Shown: piece by piece, positions 1 to 6,102 of the stretch
How the letters are laid out: each line of letters starts with the position of its first letter
How positions within the stretch are numbered: position 1 is the first letter of the stretch
Source of the DNA: an uncultured bacterium
Lineage (GTDB): Bacteria; Actinomycetota; Coriobacteriia; Coriobacteriales; Coriobacteriaceae
NCBI GenBank assembly: GCA_905214615.1
Contig: CAJMMX010000060.1
Coordinates: 1-14,191, forward strand
Length of the DNA stretch: 14,191 nt
Direction: 5' to 3'
Translations under genes and position numbers: made by a program
Notes under the pieces: model-generated
Seen by the model: only the letters and a program-made list of their open reading frames with translations
The model's database searches: none
What the model was told of the DNA's origin: nothing

Positions 1-201
1 TGCTATACCGCCGGTTTTACAACAATCATTACGACTCTCCGAAGAATAACGATCGGAAAGGAGATCTACTTCTTGCGTACCGGAATTTTGCAAACAAAAA
101 CAATGTGTCTGGCAACAGCGGACAATAGAAATTCCTCCACTGGTGAGGAGAACCACCACTGCAAGAAATATCGATACTATTGCATAACCGAACCTTTTCA
201 T
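1..201 (-). CDS. Small Cys-rich exported protein, Bacteroidota type (5' part; runs off left edge)
   Basis: The first 67 codons are visible, from an ATG at 201 down to the window edge. The frame is open throughout and has a purine-rich stretch (GAAAAAGG) just before the start. Residues 1-27 form an exported N-terminus: MKRFGY, then a hydrophobic stretch ending LLTSGGISIV. A Cys/His-rich segment follows (C29, C30, H33, C34, C36), and another Cys pair appears near residues 60-61. Small proteins with an N-terminal hydrophobic segment, a 'TSGGI' turn and paired Cys are typical of Bacteroidota, where some form the HYC_CC_PP family of unknown or metal-related role. Assignment to that family is a guess. 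Function is unknown; metal binding is possible from the Cys/His pattern. Base composition and style do not match the high-G+C genes from 905 onward, so this probably comes from another organism. Confidence 0.55.
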   Translation of the reverse strand, partial: MKRFGYAIVSIFLAVVVLLTSGGISIVRCCQTHCFCLQNSGTQEVDLLSDRYSSESRNDCCKTGGIA

Positions 202-215
202 ACCTTTTTCAGCAA

Positions 216-224
216 GCAAAAATA
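216..224 (-). promoter_or_regulatory. Possible Bacteroidota -7 promoter box
   Basis: On the minus strand these nine bases read TATTTTTGC, which fits the TAnnTTTG -7 consensus of Bacteroidota. They lie 14 bases before the ATG of the small Cys-rich protein. No well-placed -33 box was found and the leader would be very short, so this is weak support only. Confidence 0.25.
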
Positions 225-265
225 AGCACAAAAAATCAAGAGAAGAAAAAAAATAACTCTTTTTA

Positions 266-541
266 TCAATCGAGCATCAAACTCATATATGGACGTACAG
301 AAGGGAAATCCAGCAATGACGATAGTTTCGAACCGCCGAATATGATTTCTGCCAACTCCATTATATCGACATCAAAATCACACGGATTTGTCACGCCCTC
401 GTAACACTCACCTTCCTCCACAAGAAAAACACCGTTATTAACCGGCAATAAAGGATCATGCACTCTAAATACTCGTCTCAACGAACGATTATTTTTTGCG
501 ACCGCTTCGAGTACCCTCCGAACGTCCACAATGCGAATCAT
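266..541 (-). pseudogene. C-terminal fragment of Eis-like GNAT/SCP2 acetyltransferase
   Basis: On the minus strand about 91 codons run from near 541 to a TGA at 266-268. The translation has the layout of the SCP2-like C-terminal domain of Eis-type N-acetyltransferases: a strand 'RIVDVRRVLEAV', then 'VHDPLLPVNNGVFLVEE' (compare the NNG.F strand of the family), then 'DIMELAEIIFGG', the usual penultimate helix. The catalytic GNAT domains are missing. Upstream the frame does not continue into acetyltransferase sequence but switches at 536-541 into a PTS EIIC protein. That makes this a broken fragment (about 43% G+C), probably of Firmicutes origin. The family call rests on pattern memory of the domain, not on a search. 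Confidence 0.5.
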
Positions 542-913
542 TCCCATAAGAACCGATATAAGTATTCCGCCAATTACCGGATGCTGTTCGACATTAATAT
601 TAACAAGATTACCGAGCCACATCATAAATGCTGATATCGGTGGTCCGATTACATATCCAACTGCTGCTCCCGATGCTATACACGCAAATGGTGTCACAAT
701 AATGTCAACTTTTGTTTTTCCCGATACAAGTCTTCCAATTTCAATCGCAACATATGCCGCAACAAATGCACCAAGTGGCTCGCCAGGCTTTCCAAGTGCA
801 AATGCAGACATTGAATTTACTGTCGGAAATGCTCCTATCATGCCGGAAACAGCTGCTGCTATCGTAACAAGAGGACTTGAGCCAAGCTTAACTGCAACTC
901 CAACGCCGATGCC
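536..913 (-). pseudogene. Internal fragment of PTS EIIC protein (PTS_EIIC_2 family)
   Basis: About 125 codons on the minus strand encode hydrophobic segments in the order expected for the first half of PTS_EIIC_2 proteins: 'IGVGVAVKLGSSPLV', then 'GAFVAAYVAIEIGRLVSGKT', then 'KVDIIVTPFACIASG', then 'GPPISAFMMWLGNLVN', then 'EQHPVIGGILISVLMGMI'. In intact proteins the last motif continues into a TLPISSAA-like segment. Here it switches to acetyltransferase sequence. The N-terminus is also lost, at 902-913, where the DNA turns into the opposite-strand TIM-barrel gene. The family is membrane transport, but the fragment cannot make a working transporter. At about 44% G+C it differs sharply from the downstream genes. 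The minus frame stays open from 1261 to 266 only by chance and because antisense high-G+C sequence is often open. Confidence 0.75.
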
Positions 914-1633
914 GTCTTTGCCGTTTACCCCTTCACGCCGCAGCCCGCCATTACGCAGGCGCTGCTGACCGTCGCCGAGTGCCCGGTCTTCGTAGGCGTG
1001 GGCGGTGGCACCACCACCGGCAAGCGCTCCGTTCAGATGGCAGCCGTCTCCGAGATGCAGGGCGCGGCGGGCTGCGTGGTCAACTCCCCCGCCACCGCCG
1101 AGATGGTCGAGCACATCACCAACATCGCCGACATCCCCGTCATCGCCACGGTCGTACGTTGCGACGACGATGCTCACGCAAAGGTGCGCGCCGGCGCCAA
1201 GATTCTTAACATCGCCGCTGGCAAAAACACGCCGCAGGTCCTGCGTGAACTGCGCGAGCACTATCCCAACCTGCCGCTCATCGCGCCGGGCGGCAAGACG
1301 CCCGAGAGCATCCGCGAGACCATCGCTGCCGGCGCCAACGCCATCATCTGGACGCCGCCTTCGGCACAGCAGCTACAGACCGACATGATGCAGCGTTATC
1401 GCAAGATGAAGGAAGACGCCACACCTGTCATCTCGCACGACGATGTGCCCATTATCGACCAGGTCTCCGCCGCCGAGGTCAGCCAGGTCGAGAACATGAA
1501 TCCCGACGTGCCGATTCCCGACGAGGTCATCGAGCGCGTCGCTTCGATCCACGAGCGCGTCGAGGAGCGTCGCGCCAACCGCGGGCTCAAGCCCTCACTG
1601 CACGGCTTTTTCTTCCGAGGAAAGAAACGCTAA
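902..1633 (+). pseudogene. 5'-truncated TIM-barrel protein (putative hydrolase/aldolase-like)
   Basis: The plus frame is open from 881 to a TAA at 1631-1633. Recognisable protein begins around 902 with 'NADAVFAVYPFTPQP' and gives about 243 residues. The alternation 'PVFVGVGGGTTTGKRSV', 'AAGCVVNSPA', 'IPVIATVV', 'AGAKILNIA', 'LPLIAPGGKTPESIRETI' and 'GANAIIWTPP' is that of successive beta-alpha units of a TIM barrel; the APGGKTPESI turn resembles phosphate-binding loops of KDPG-aldolase or HisA-like barrels. A charged tail (EERRANR...FFFRGKKR) follows. The natural start and N-terminal third are missing: the sequence becomes unrelated PTS DNA at 902-913. The reaction is unknown. The high G+C matches the rest of the window, so this side of the junction belongs to the host genome. 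Confidence 0.6.
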
Positions 1634-1645
1634 CCCCAACAGCAA

Positions 1646-1684
1646 GGCCCGCCCCACAAACGTGAGGCGGGCCGTTTTCGTTTG
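1646..1684 (+). terminator. Rho-independent terminator after the TIM-barrel gene
   Basis: A perfect 8-bp stem GGCCCGCC / GGCGGGCC (1646-1653 and 1666-1673) has a 12-base loop and is followed by a T-rich run, GTTTTCGTTT. It starts 13 bases after the TAA at 1633. It also lies beyond the 3' end of the convergent degV gene, but its minus-strand tail is not T-rich, so one-way termination is more likely. Confidence 0.85.
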
Positions 1685-1714
1685 AGCAATCATGCAGCGA
1701 TGTGATGGGGCAAA

Positions 1715-2605
1715 TTAATCCACGCGCTTGTCGCCCATAAAGAAGAGCGCCACCGTACCAGGTCCGGTATGCGAGCCAATCAGAGTACCGATGTTATTGA
1801 TCTCAATCTTGCCTTTAAGCTGCGGAACCTGTTCCTCAATCAGCGCCGCAACTGCCTCGGCATCCTCGCGGCACGCCGAGTGCGACATGATGCACTTACC
1901 CGAATAATCCGCACCGTCCTGCACGTGTGCCATCATGGTCTTAGCCATCTCGGAAATCGCGCGCTTCTTAGTGCGAATCTTCTCACGTGGCGACAGCTTA
2001 CCTTCGCAATCGACCGTCATAAGTGGGCAAATCTTAAGCGCCGTGCCGATGATCGCGCTCGCAGCCGAAATGCGACCGCCGCGCAGGTAGCTCGACAGAT
2101 CGGTCGAGAAGAACCAGTGGTGCAGGTTGAGCTTATGCTCCTCGATCCAAGCGGCCGTCTCGTCGAGTGAAGCCCCGCTATCGCGCACGTCGGCGGCACA
2201 TTCCGCCAGCAGGCCAAAGCCCGAAGACGCTGCCAGCGAATCGATGACGCGCACCTTGCCGCCCTGGGGATAGCGATCCGCGAGCATCTGCGCCGCAACG
2301 CAGGCCGATCCATACGTGCCCGAAATACCCGACGACAACGTCAGGTGCAGCACGTCTTTGCCCTCGGCAACAAGCGGCTCCCAAAACTCTTCGTACTCAC
2401 CCACGCTCACCTGAGACGTCTTGGGCATGGCGCCCGCGGATATCTGGGCAAAAAACTCGTCCGGCGTAATCGACTGATACAGATCGTCCGTATAGACAAC
2501 ATCGTCGATCTCGTAATGAAAACACACGACGGGGATATTGCGCGATTCAAAGAACTCACGGGTTCGATCGGCGGCAGATTCACAGGTCAGGACAAAATCA
2601 CTCAT
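1715..2605 (-). CDS. DegV family fatty-acid-binding protein
   Basis: This is a full-length DegV protein of 296 aa (family about 280-300). DegV proteins bind a fatty acid; in Firmicutes the FakB members present the acyl chain to FakA kinase, but many paralogs have no known partner. Visible motifs are the N-terminal strand with 'TCESAADRT' (residues 7-15), 'KTSQVS' (62-67), 'SSGISGTYGS' (91-100, the carboxylate-binding loop), 'LRGGRIS' (174-180) and 'IGSHTGPGTVALFF' (276-289). The ATG at 2605 has AAGGAG six bases upstream, so the start is firm. It is transcribed alone, divergently from fbp, and its start region carries an operator-like inverted repeat. No FakA-like kinase is in the window. Confidence 0.93.
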   Translation of the reverse strand: MSDFVLTCESAADRTREFFESRNIPVVCFHYEIDDVVYTDDLYQSITPDEFFAQISAGAMPKTSQVSVGEYEEFWEPLVAEGKDVLHLTLSSGISGTYGSACVAAQMLADRYPQGGKVRVIDSLAASSGFGLLAECAADVRDSGASLDETAAWIEEHKLNLHHWFFSTDLSSYLRGGRISAASAIIGTALKICPLMTVDCEGKLSPREKIRTKKRAISEMAKTMMAHVQDGADYSGKCIMSHSACREDAEAVAALIEEQVPQLKGKIEINNIGTLIGSHTGPGTVALFFMGDKRVD

Positions 2606-2622
2606 ATGAGGCTCCTTAAGTA

Positions 2623-2648
2623 TTGCTGCGCAAATTATCGCACAGCAA
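2623..2648 (-). promoter_or_regulatory. Operator-like inverted repeat over the degV promoter
   Basis: The arms TTGCTGCGC (2623-2631) and GCACAGCAA (2640-2648) are complementary at 8 of 9 positions, around an 8-base spacer. On the minus strand the spacer contains GATAAT (2634-2639), a good -10 hexamer preceded by TG, placed to drive degV about 29 bases before its ATG. No matching -35 at 16-18 bases was clear. A repressor bound here would cover the -10. The repeat is seen directly; its role is inferred. Confidence 0.4.
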
Positions 2649-2796
2649 GCCTAAATACGATACAAATGTCCGCTATTTACCAATGCGAACCATTTGCATC
2701 CAATATCTTTATCATGAACATCCCCATCCCCCGCCATGGGCCAACGTGGGCAAAATCACCCGCTTCGTCTCCACTCAACCGCCATATCTACCTCCA

Positions 2797-2810
2797 CTAA
2801 ATCGATTTAG
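2797..2810. repeat. 14-bp perfect palindrome in the degV-fbp region
   Basis: CTAAATCGATTTAG is its own reverse complement across all 14 bases. It sits about 116 bases before the fbp ATG and 192 before that of degV. It could be a dimeric regulator site. Nothing else marks it. Confidence 0.35.
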
Positions 2811-2868
2811 CAAACCGTTCGGCTAACAATTCGGCCGCCCATCCCCAATCGAAACAAAAGCGGCGCAT

Positions 2869-2898
2869 ACTGATAAACGTTTGACACTGTTTATCAGT
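2869..2898 (+). promoter_or_regulatory. Operator-like inverted repeat with -35-like box upstream of fbp
   Basis: Perfect 10-bp arms ACTGATAAAC (2869-2878) and GTTTATCAGT (2889-2898) flank a 10-base spacer, so half-site centres are 20 bp apart, about two helical turns. A TTGACA hexamer (2881-2886) straddles spacer and right arm and could be the fbp -35. No good -10 is visible 16-18 bases further on. The T-run after the right arm is only four bases, and no plus-strand gene lies just upstream, so an operator is a better reading than a terminator. Confidence 0.5.
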
Positions 2899-2925
2899 TT
2901 TACCAGCCCTATCGGAAGGTGTTTC

Positions 2926-4842
2926 ATGGTCGCATTCGATCGCAATCCGCAAGACTTCAAGTATCTGCGCCTGCTGTCGAGACAGTTCCCCACCGAACAA
3001 TCCGCATTTACCGAAATTATCAACCTCTCGGCCATCCTCAACCTACCCAAAGGCACCGAGCATTTTATGAGCGACGTGCATGGCGAGTACGAAGCCTTTA
3101 TGCACATCCTCAACAACTGCTCGGGCGTCGTGCGCGAACATGTCGACGAGATTTTTGGCGACACGCTTTCCTTTGACGAAAAGGGCGAGCTGTGCACGCT
3201 CATCTACTACCCGCGCGAGAAGATCGACCTGGTCCGCAGCCGGCGCGAAGACTCGCCCACCTGGTACAGGACGATGCTTGACCAGCTCATCATGGTCGCC
3301 CGCTCGCTTTCGAGCCGCTATACGCGCTCCAAGGTGCGTAAGGCCATCCCACGCGATTACGCCTACATCATCGACGAGCTGCTGCACACGCATCCGGACG
3401 AGAACAACTATCGCGTGCGTTATCACGAGCGCATCGTGGAGTCCATTCTGGAGACCGCCAGCGCCGACGACTTTATCGAGTCGCTCGCCTCGCTCATCAA
3501 GCGCCTGGCCGTCGACCACCTGCACCTGGTGGGCGACATCTTCGACCGCGGCGGCGGCGCTGCCAAGATTATGGACCGCCTGCTCACCTACCATTCACTC
3601 GACATCCAGTGGGGCAACCACGACCTGCTGTGGATGGGCGCTGCGGCCGGTGAGCCCGCCTGCATCGCAACGGTGCTGCGCAACAACCTACGCTACGACA
3701 ACTACGAGATCCTGGAGAACGACTACGGCATCTCGCTGCGTGAGCTTGTCGCCTTTGCCGATGCCACCTACACCGCCGGTGAGTCCATCACCCCACTGAT
3801 CAAGGCCATCAACGTCCTGCTCTTTAAGCTCGAGGGCCAGATTATCCAGCGCCATCCCGAGTTCGACATGACCGACCGTCTGTTACTCGACAAGATCGAT
3901 CACGGCACCGGCACGGTCACGCTCGCCGACGGCAGCGTGTGGCCGCTCACGACCAACGACTTCCCCACCGTCGACCCGGCGGACCCCTATACGCTCACGT
4001 CTCAGGAGCAGCACATCATCGACAAGCTCGTGTCCGAGTTTGTCACCGCCGATCACCTGCATCGCCATATCGATTTCCTCTATTCCCACGGCTCGATGTA
4101 CAAGGTCGCCAACGGCAACCTGCTGTTCCACGGCTGCGTGCCGCTCAACGAAGACGGCACCTTTAGCAGCATGAACTGCCTGGGCACCTGGCACGCTGGC
4201 CGCGATTATCTCGATTTTTGCGACCACATCGCCCGCCGCGCCTGGCGCGTGGGCGACCGCGACGCTCTCGACTGGATGTGGTACCTGTGGATTGGCTTTA
4301 ACTCACCCGCCAGCGGACGCCTGGTGCGCACCTTTGAGCGCGCCTATATCGCCGACAAGAGCACCTGGGTCGAGCCGATGGACCCGTACTTTACGCTTAC
4401 CAAGTCGCCCTCGGTCTGCGACGACATCATGCGCGAGTTTGGCGTCGCGCCCATGGCATGCTCACCGACCGGTCACATCATCAACGGCCACACGCCCGTT
4501 AAAACCACCAAGGGCGAGCAGCCCATCCGCGCCGAGGGCAAGCTGCTGGTCATCGATGGCGGATTCTGCCGCGCTTACCATCCCAAGACGGGCATCGCCG
4601 GCTACACGCTTATCTCGAGCTCGCGAGGATGCCGCCTCAAGTCGCACCAGGCCTTTACCACCGTTGCCGAGGCACTCACGCGCAACGTGGACATCGAAAG
4701 CGAGACCAACCGCTTTGACGAGGCCGACCGCCGCCGCATGGTGAGCGACACCGATACCGGCGCCAAGATCCGCAGCCAGATCCAGGATCTGCGCCAGCTG
4801 CTCGATGCATATAGAAACGGTGCTATCGAGGAGCGCGTCTAG
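2926..4842 (+). CDS. fbp: Fructose-1,6-bisphosphatase class III
   Basis: This enzyme hydrolyses fructose 1,6-bisphosphate to fructose 6-phosphate, the committed phosphatase step of gluconeogenesis, in the cytoplasm. The 638-aa product matches the class III (FBPase_2) metallophosphatase family (B. subtilis Fbp is about 670 aa). Metal-site motifs are in order: SDVHGEY (49-55), GDIFDRGG (203-210), WGNHD (229-233) and NGHTPVK (520-526). The ATG at 2926 is preferred because GGAAGG lies just upstream. An in-frame TTG at 2881 would add 15 residues but has no ribosome site and lies inside the inverted repeat. The gene stands alone upstream, with an operator-like repeat 28 bases before its start, which suggests control by a local regulator. 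gtrA-like genes follow on the same strand and may be co-transcribed. Confidence 0.95.
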   Translation: MVAFDRNPQDFKYLRLLSRQFPTEQSAFTEIINLSAILNLPKGTEHFMSDVHGEYEAFMHILNNCSGVVREHVDEIFGDTLSFDEKGELCTLIYYPREKIDLVRSRREDSPTWYRTMLDQLIMVARSLSSRYTRSKVRKAIPRDYAYIIDELLHTHPDENNYRVRYHERIVESILETASADDFIESLASLIKRLAVDHLHLVGDIFDRGGGAAKIMDRLLTYHSLDIQWGNHDLLWMGAAAGEPACIATVLRNNLRYDNYEILENDYGISLRELVAFADATYTAGESITPLIKAINVLLFKLEGQIIQRHPEFDMTDRLLLDKIDHGTGTVTLADGSVWPLTTNDFPTVDPADPYTLTSQEQHIIDKLVSEFVTADHLHRHIDFLYSHGSMYKVANGNLLFHGCVPLNEDGTFSSMNCLGTWHAGRDYLDFCDHIARRAWRVGDRDALDWMWYLWIGFNSPASGRLVRTFERAYIADKSTWVEPMDPYFTLTKSPSVCDDIMREFGVAPMACSPTGHIINGHTPVKTTKGEQPIRAEGKLLVIDGGFCRAYHPKTGIAGYTLISSSRGCRLKSHQAFTTVAEALTRNVDIESETNRFDEADRRRMVSDTDTGAKIRSQIQDLRQLLDAYRNGAIEERV

Positions 4843-4848
4843 CCCCAC

Positions 4849-4891
4849 CCGCGGGGATTGGCTAAACTTGCTGAGTTTGTCATCCCCGCGG
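4849..4891 (+). repeat. Two-tier stem-loop between fbp and the first GtrA gene
   Basis: A perfect 10-bp GC-rich stem CCGCGGGGAT / ATCCCCGCGG (4849-4858 and 4882-4891) encloses a second stem AAACT / AGTTT (4864-4868 and 4874-4878). No T-run follows, so it is not a classic terminator. Its place 6 bases after the fbp stop and 29 before the next ATG suits an RNA processing or stability element, or an attenuator of read-through. Confidence 0.5.
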
Positions 4892-4920
4892 CGCCCCGGC
4901 GCCACCATAAGGCAGGTACC

Positions 4921-5316
4921 ATGCAAAAGCTCCTTGCGCAGATCATGAAGTTTGGCGTCGTCGGCGTCATTGCCACGGTCATCGACTTTGGCATTATGAA
5001 TCTGCTCCACTACGGTCTGGGCCTTAACATCCTAATCGCCAACACCAGCGGCTTTATCATCTCACTCATCTTTAACTACCTCGCAAGCATGAAATACGTG
5101 TTTGCGCACAAGGAAGGCATAAGCCGCCGCCGCGAGTTCATTATCTTTGTCGTGCTGTCCGTGATCGGCCTGGCACTCAACGACGGTATCGTGTTGACAC
5201 TCAACGCCGGCCTGGGACTCGAGGCCAATATCGCCAAGATCTGCGCCACCGCGCTTGTCATGGTCTACAACTTTGTGACCCGAAAGATCTTCCTGGAAGG
5301 CGACGAGACCAAGTAA
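4921..5316 (+). CDS. GtrA family membrane protein, copy 1
   Basis: This is a 131-aa GtrA/DPMS-type protein with four predicted transmembrane segments (about residues 10-30, 36-56, 72-95 and 103-119). Family marks are 'KFGVVGVIATVIDFGIMNLL' near the start, 'FNYLASMKYVF' (51-61) after the second segment, and a final 'NFVTRKIFL'. GtrA proteins are thought to move polyprenyl-phosphate-linked sugars across the membrane or to assist the glycosyltransferase beside them; no such transferase is in the window. The ATG at 4921 is chosen because an AGGCAGG stretch precedes it; a TTG at 4858 would add 21 hydrophilic residues and lies in a stem-loop. It is followed by a clear paralog at 5535. Confidence 0.85.
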   Translation: MQKLLAQIMKFGVVGVIATVIDFGIMNLLHYGLGLNILIANTSGFIISLIFNYLASMKYVFAHKEGISRRREFIIFVVLSVIGLALNDGIVLTLNAGLGLEANIAKICATALVMVYNFVTRKIFLEGDETK

Positions 5317-5337
5317 CTCGCAACCTTACAGCTTTAC

Positions 5338-5406
5338 AATGCCCACGGATGACGCGCGTCGAGCGCCGTGTTGTTCGCGGGCATTGCTCGTTTACGGGCA
5401 AGTTTT
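5338..5406 (+). terminator. Structured spacer with terminator-like hairpin between the GtrA genes
   Basis: A 7-bp stem TTGCTCG / CGGGCAA (5384-5390 and 5395-5401, one G-T pair) with loop TTTA is followed by GTTTTC, a weak intrinsic terminator shape. Just upstream, AATGCCC with CACGG (5338-5348) can pair with CCGTG (5366-5370) and GGGCATT (5379-5385), and the two folds share bases 5384-5385. A partial terminator or attenuator that lowers expression of the second GtrA gene is possible. Confidence 0.4.
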
Positions 5407-5534
5407 CAACGTTTGCGGATTAGCTCTTGAAAATTTGGCGAGTTCGTATAGTTCTTGGCAAGGACCTTACGTTTCCCTTGCAAAAGCTCTAAAGTATCCT
5501 CTGCTCGATTCATCAACGCATTGGATGTGATTAC

Positions 5535-5942
5535 GTGCGCAAGGCACTGGCACAACCTCATACCAAGCAGTTCCTCAAGTTCGCTGTCGTGGGTCTTGTC
5601 TCCTTTGGCATCGACTGGGGTATGCTCATTGCGCTCGTCGAGCTGTTTCACCTCGACTTCTTGATGAGCACCACGGTTTCGTTCATCACGTCCGTCGTGG
5701 TCAACTACTGGCTCAGCATGAAGTACGTGTTCGACCACCGCGAGGGCATGAGCCGCAAGCGCGAGTTCACGATCTTCACCATCCTGTCGGTGATCGGCCT
5801 GGGCCTCAACGACCTGTACATGTTTGTGGGCGTCACGTTTTTGAGCATCGGCTACCAGGCCATGAAGGCCATCGCCACGTTCCTCGTCACCTGGTACAAC
5901 TACTTCAGCCGCCGCTTCTTCCTCGAGGGCGCACGGTCGTAG
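5535..5942 (+). CDS. GtrA family membrane protein, copy 2
   Basis: This 135-aa four-segment membrane protein (about residues 13-36, 43-63, 78-100 and 107-124) is clearly paralogous to the 4921-5316 product. Shared blocks include 'VVG' in segment one, 'NY..SMKYVF.H.EG.SR.REF.IF..LSVIG..LND' in the middle, and a closing FLEG. The likely role is polyprenyl-linked sugar flipping or support of a glycosyltransferase. The GTG at 5535 is the first start in a frame that opens after a TAA at 5490. The ribosome site is weak (GGAT about ten bases upstream). The 218-base gap from copy 1 holds hairpins and might carry its own promoter, so co-transcription is uncertain. A strong terminator follows 24 bases after the stop. 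Confidence 0.85.
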   Translation: MRKALAQPHTKQFLKFAVVGLVSFGIDWGMLIALVELFHLDFLMSTTVSFITSVVVNYWLSMKYVFDHREGMSRKREFTIFTILSVIGLGLNDLYMFVGVTFLSIGYQAMKAIATFLVTWYNYFSRRFFLEGARS

Positions 5943-5966
5943 TCGATTCACTATTTGCTTGAATGT

Positions 5967-6003
5967 AAAACCGGTTGGAATTCCCGTTCCAACCGGTTTT
6001 TTT
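5967..6003 (+). terminator. Rho-independent terminator of the GtrA operon
   Basis: A perfect 14-bp stem AAAACCGGTTGGAA / TTCCAACCGGTTTT (5967-5980 and 5987-6000) has loop TTCCCG and continues into TTTG. It may also work weakly in reverse because the left arm begins with four A. Confidence 0.95.
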
Positions 6004-6042
6004 GTTTGCCGAGAGACCCGGCGACCCAGTCCCATTCGCATG

Positions 6043-6080
6043 AAAAACGGGCGGCCCGGATGTTTGTCCGAACCGCCCGT
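6043..6080 (-). terminator. Rho-independent terminator of the DUF4430 operon
   Basis: On the minus strand ACGGGCGGTTCGGA pairs with TCCGGGCCGCCCGT (arms 6067-6080 and 6047-6060), 14 bp with two G-T pairs and a 6-base loop, followed by a T run. It starts 22 bases after the TAG of the 300-aa protein gene. Confidence 0.92.
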
Positions 6081-6102
6081 CTGGCGCACTATGTCGAGGT
6101 CC

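Larger units (their letters stand above)
2606..2925. other. Divergent degV-fbp control region (no gene)
   Basis: These 320 bases separate the divergent degV and fbp starts. I see no credible coding region; short open frames here lack ribosome sites and recognisable protein. The stretch holds a 9-bp inverted repeat next to degV (2623-2648), a 14-bp perfect palindrome (2797-2810), direct copies of TTCGGC at 2819-2824 and 2831-2836, and a 10-bp inverted repeat next to fbp (2869-2898). A weaker imperfect repeat ATGCGAA/TTTGCAT lies around 2682-2698. Confidence 0.6.

Noticed and set aside
266..1261. Single 331-aa minus-strand protein
   Set aside because: It joins an acetyltransferase tail, a PTS fragment and antisense of the barrel gene; the frame is open by chance across joins.
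2881..2925. TTG start adding 15 residues to Fbp
   Set aside because: No ribosome site, it lies in the inverted repeat, and the ATG at 2926 has GGAAGG upstream.
5339..5530. 63-aa plus-strand frame between the GtrA genes
   Set aside because: No ribosome site, no recognisable protein, and the region is better explained by hairpins.
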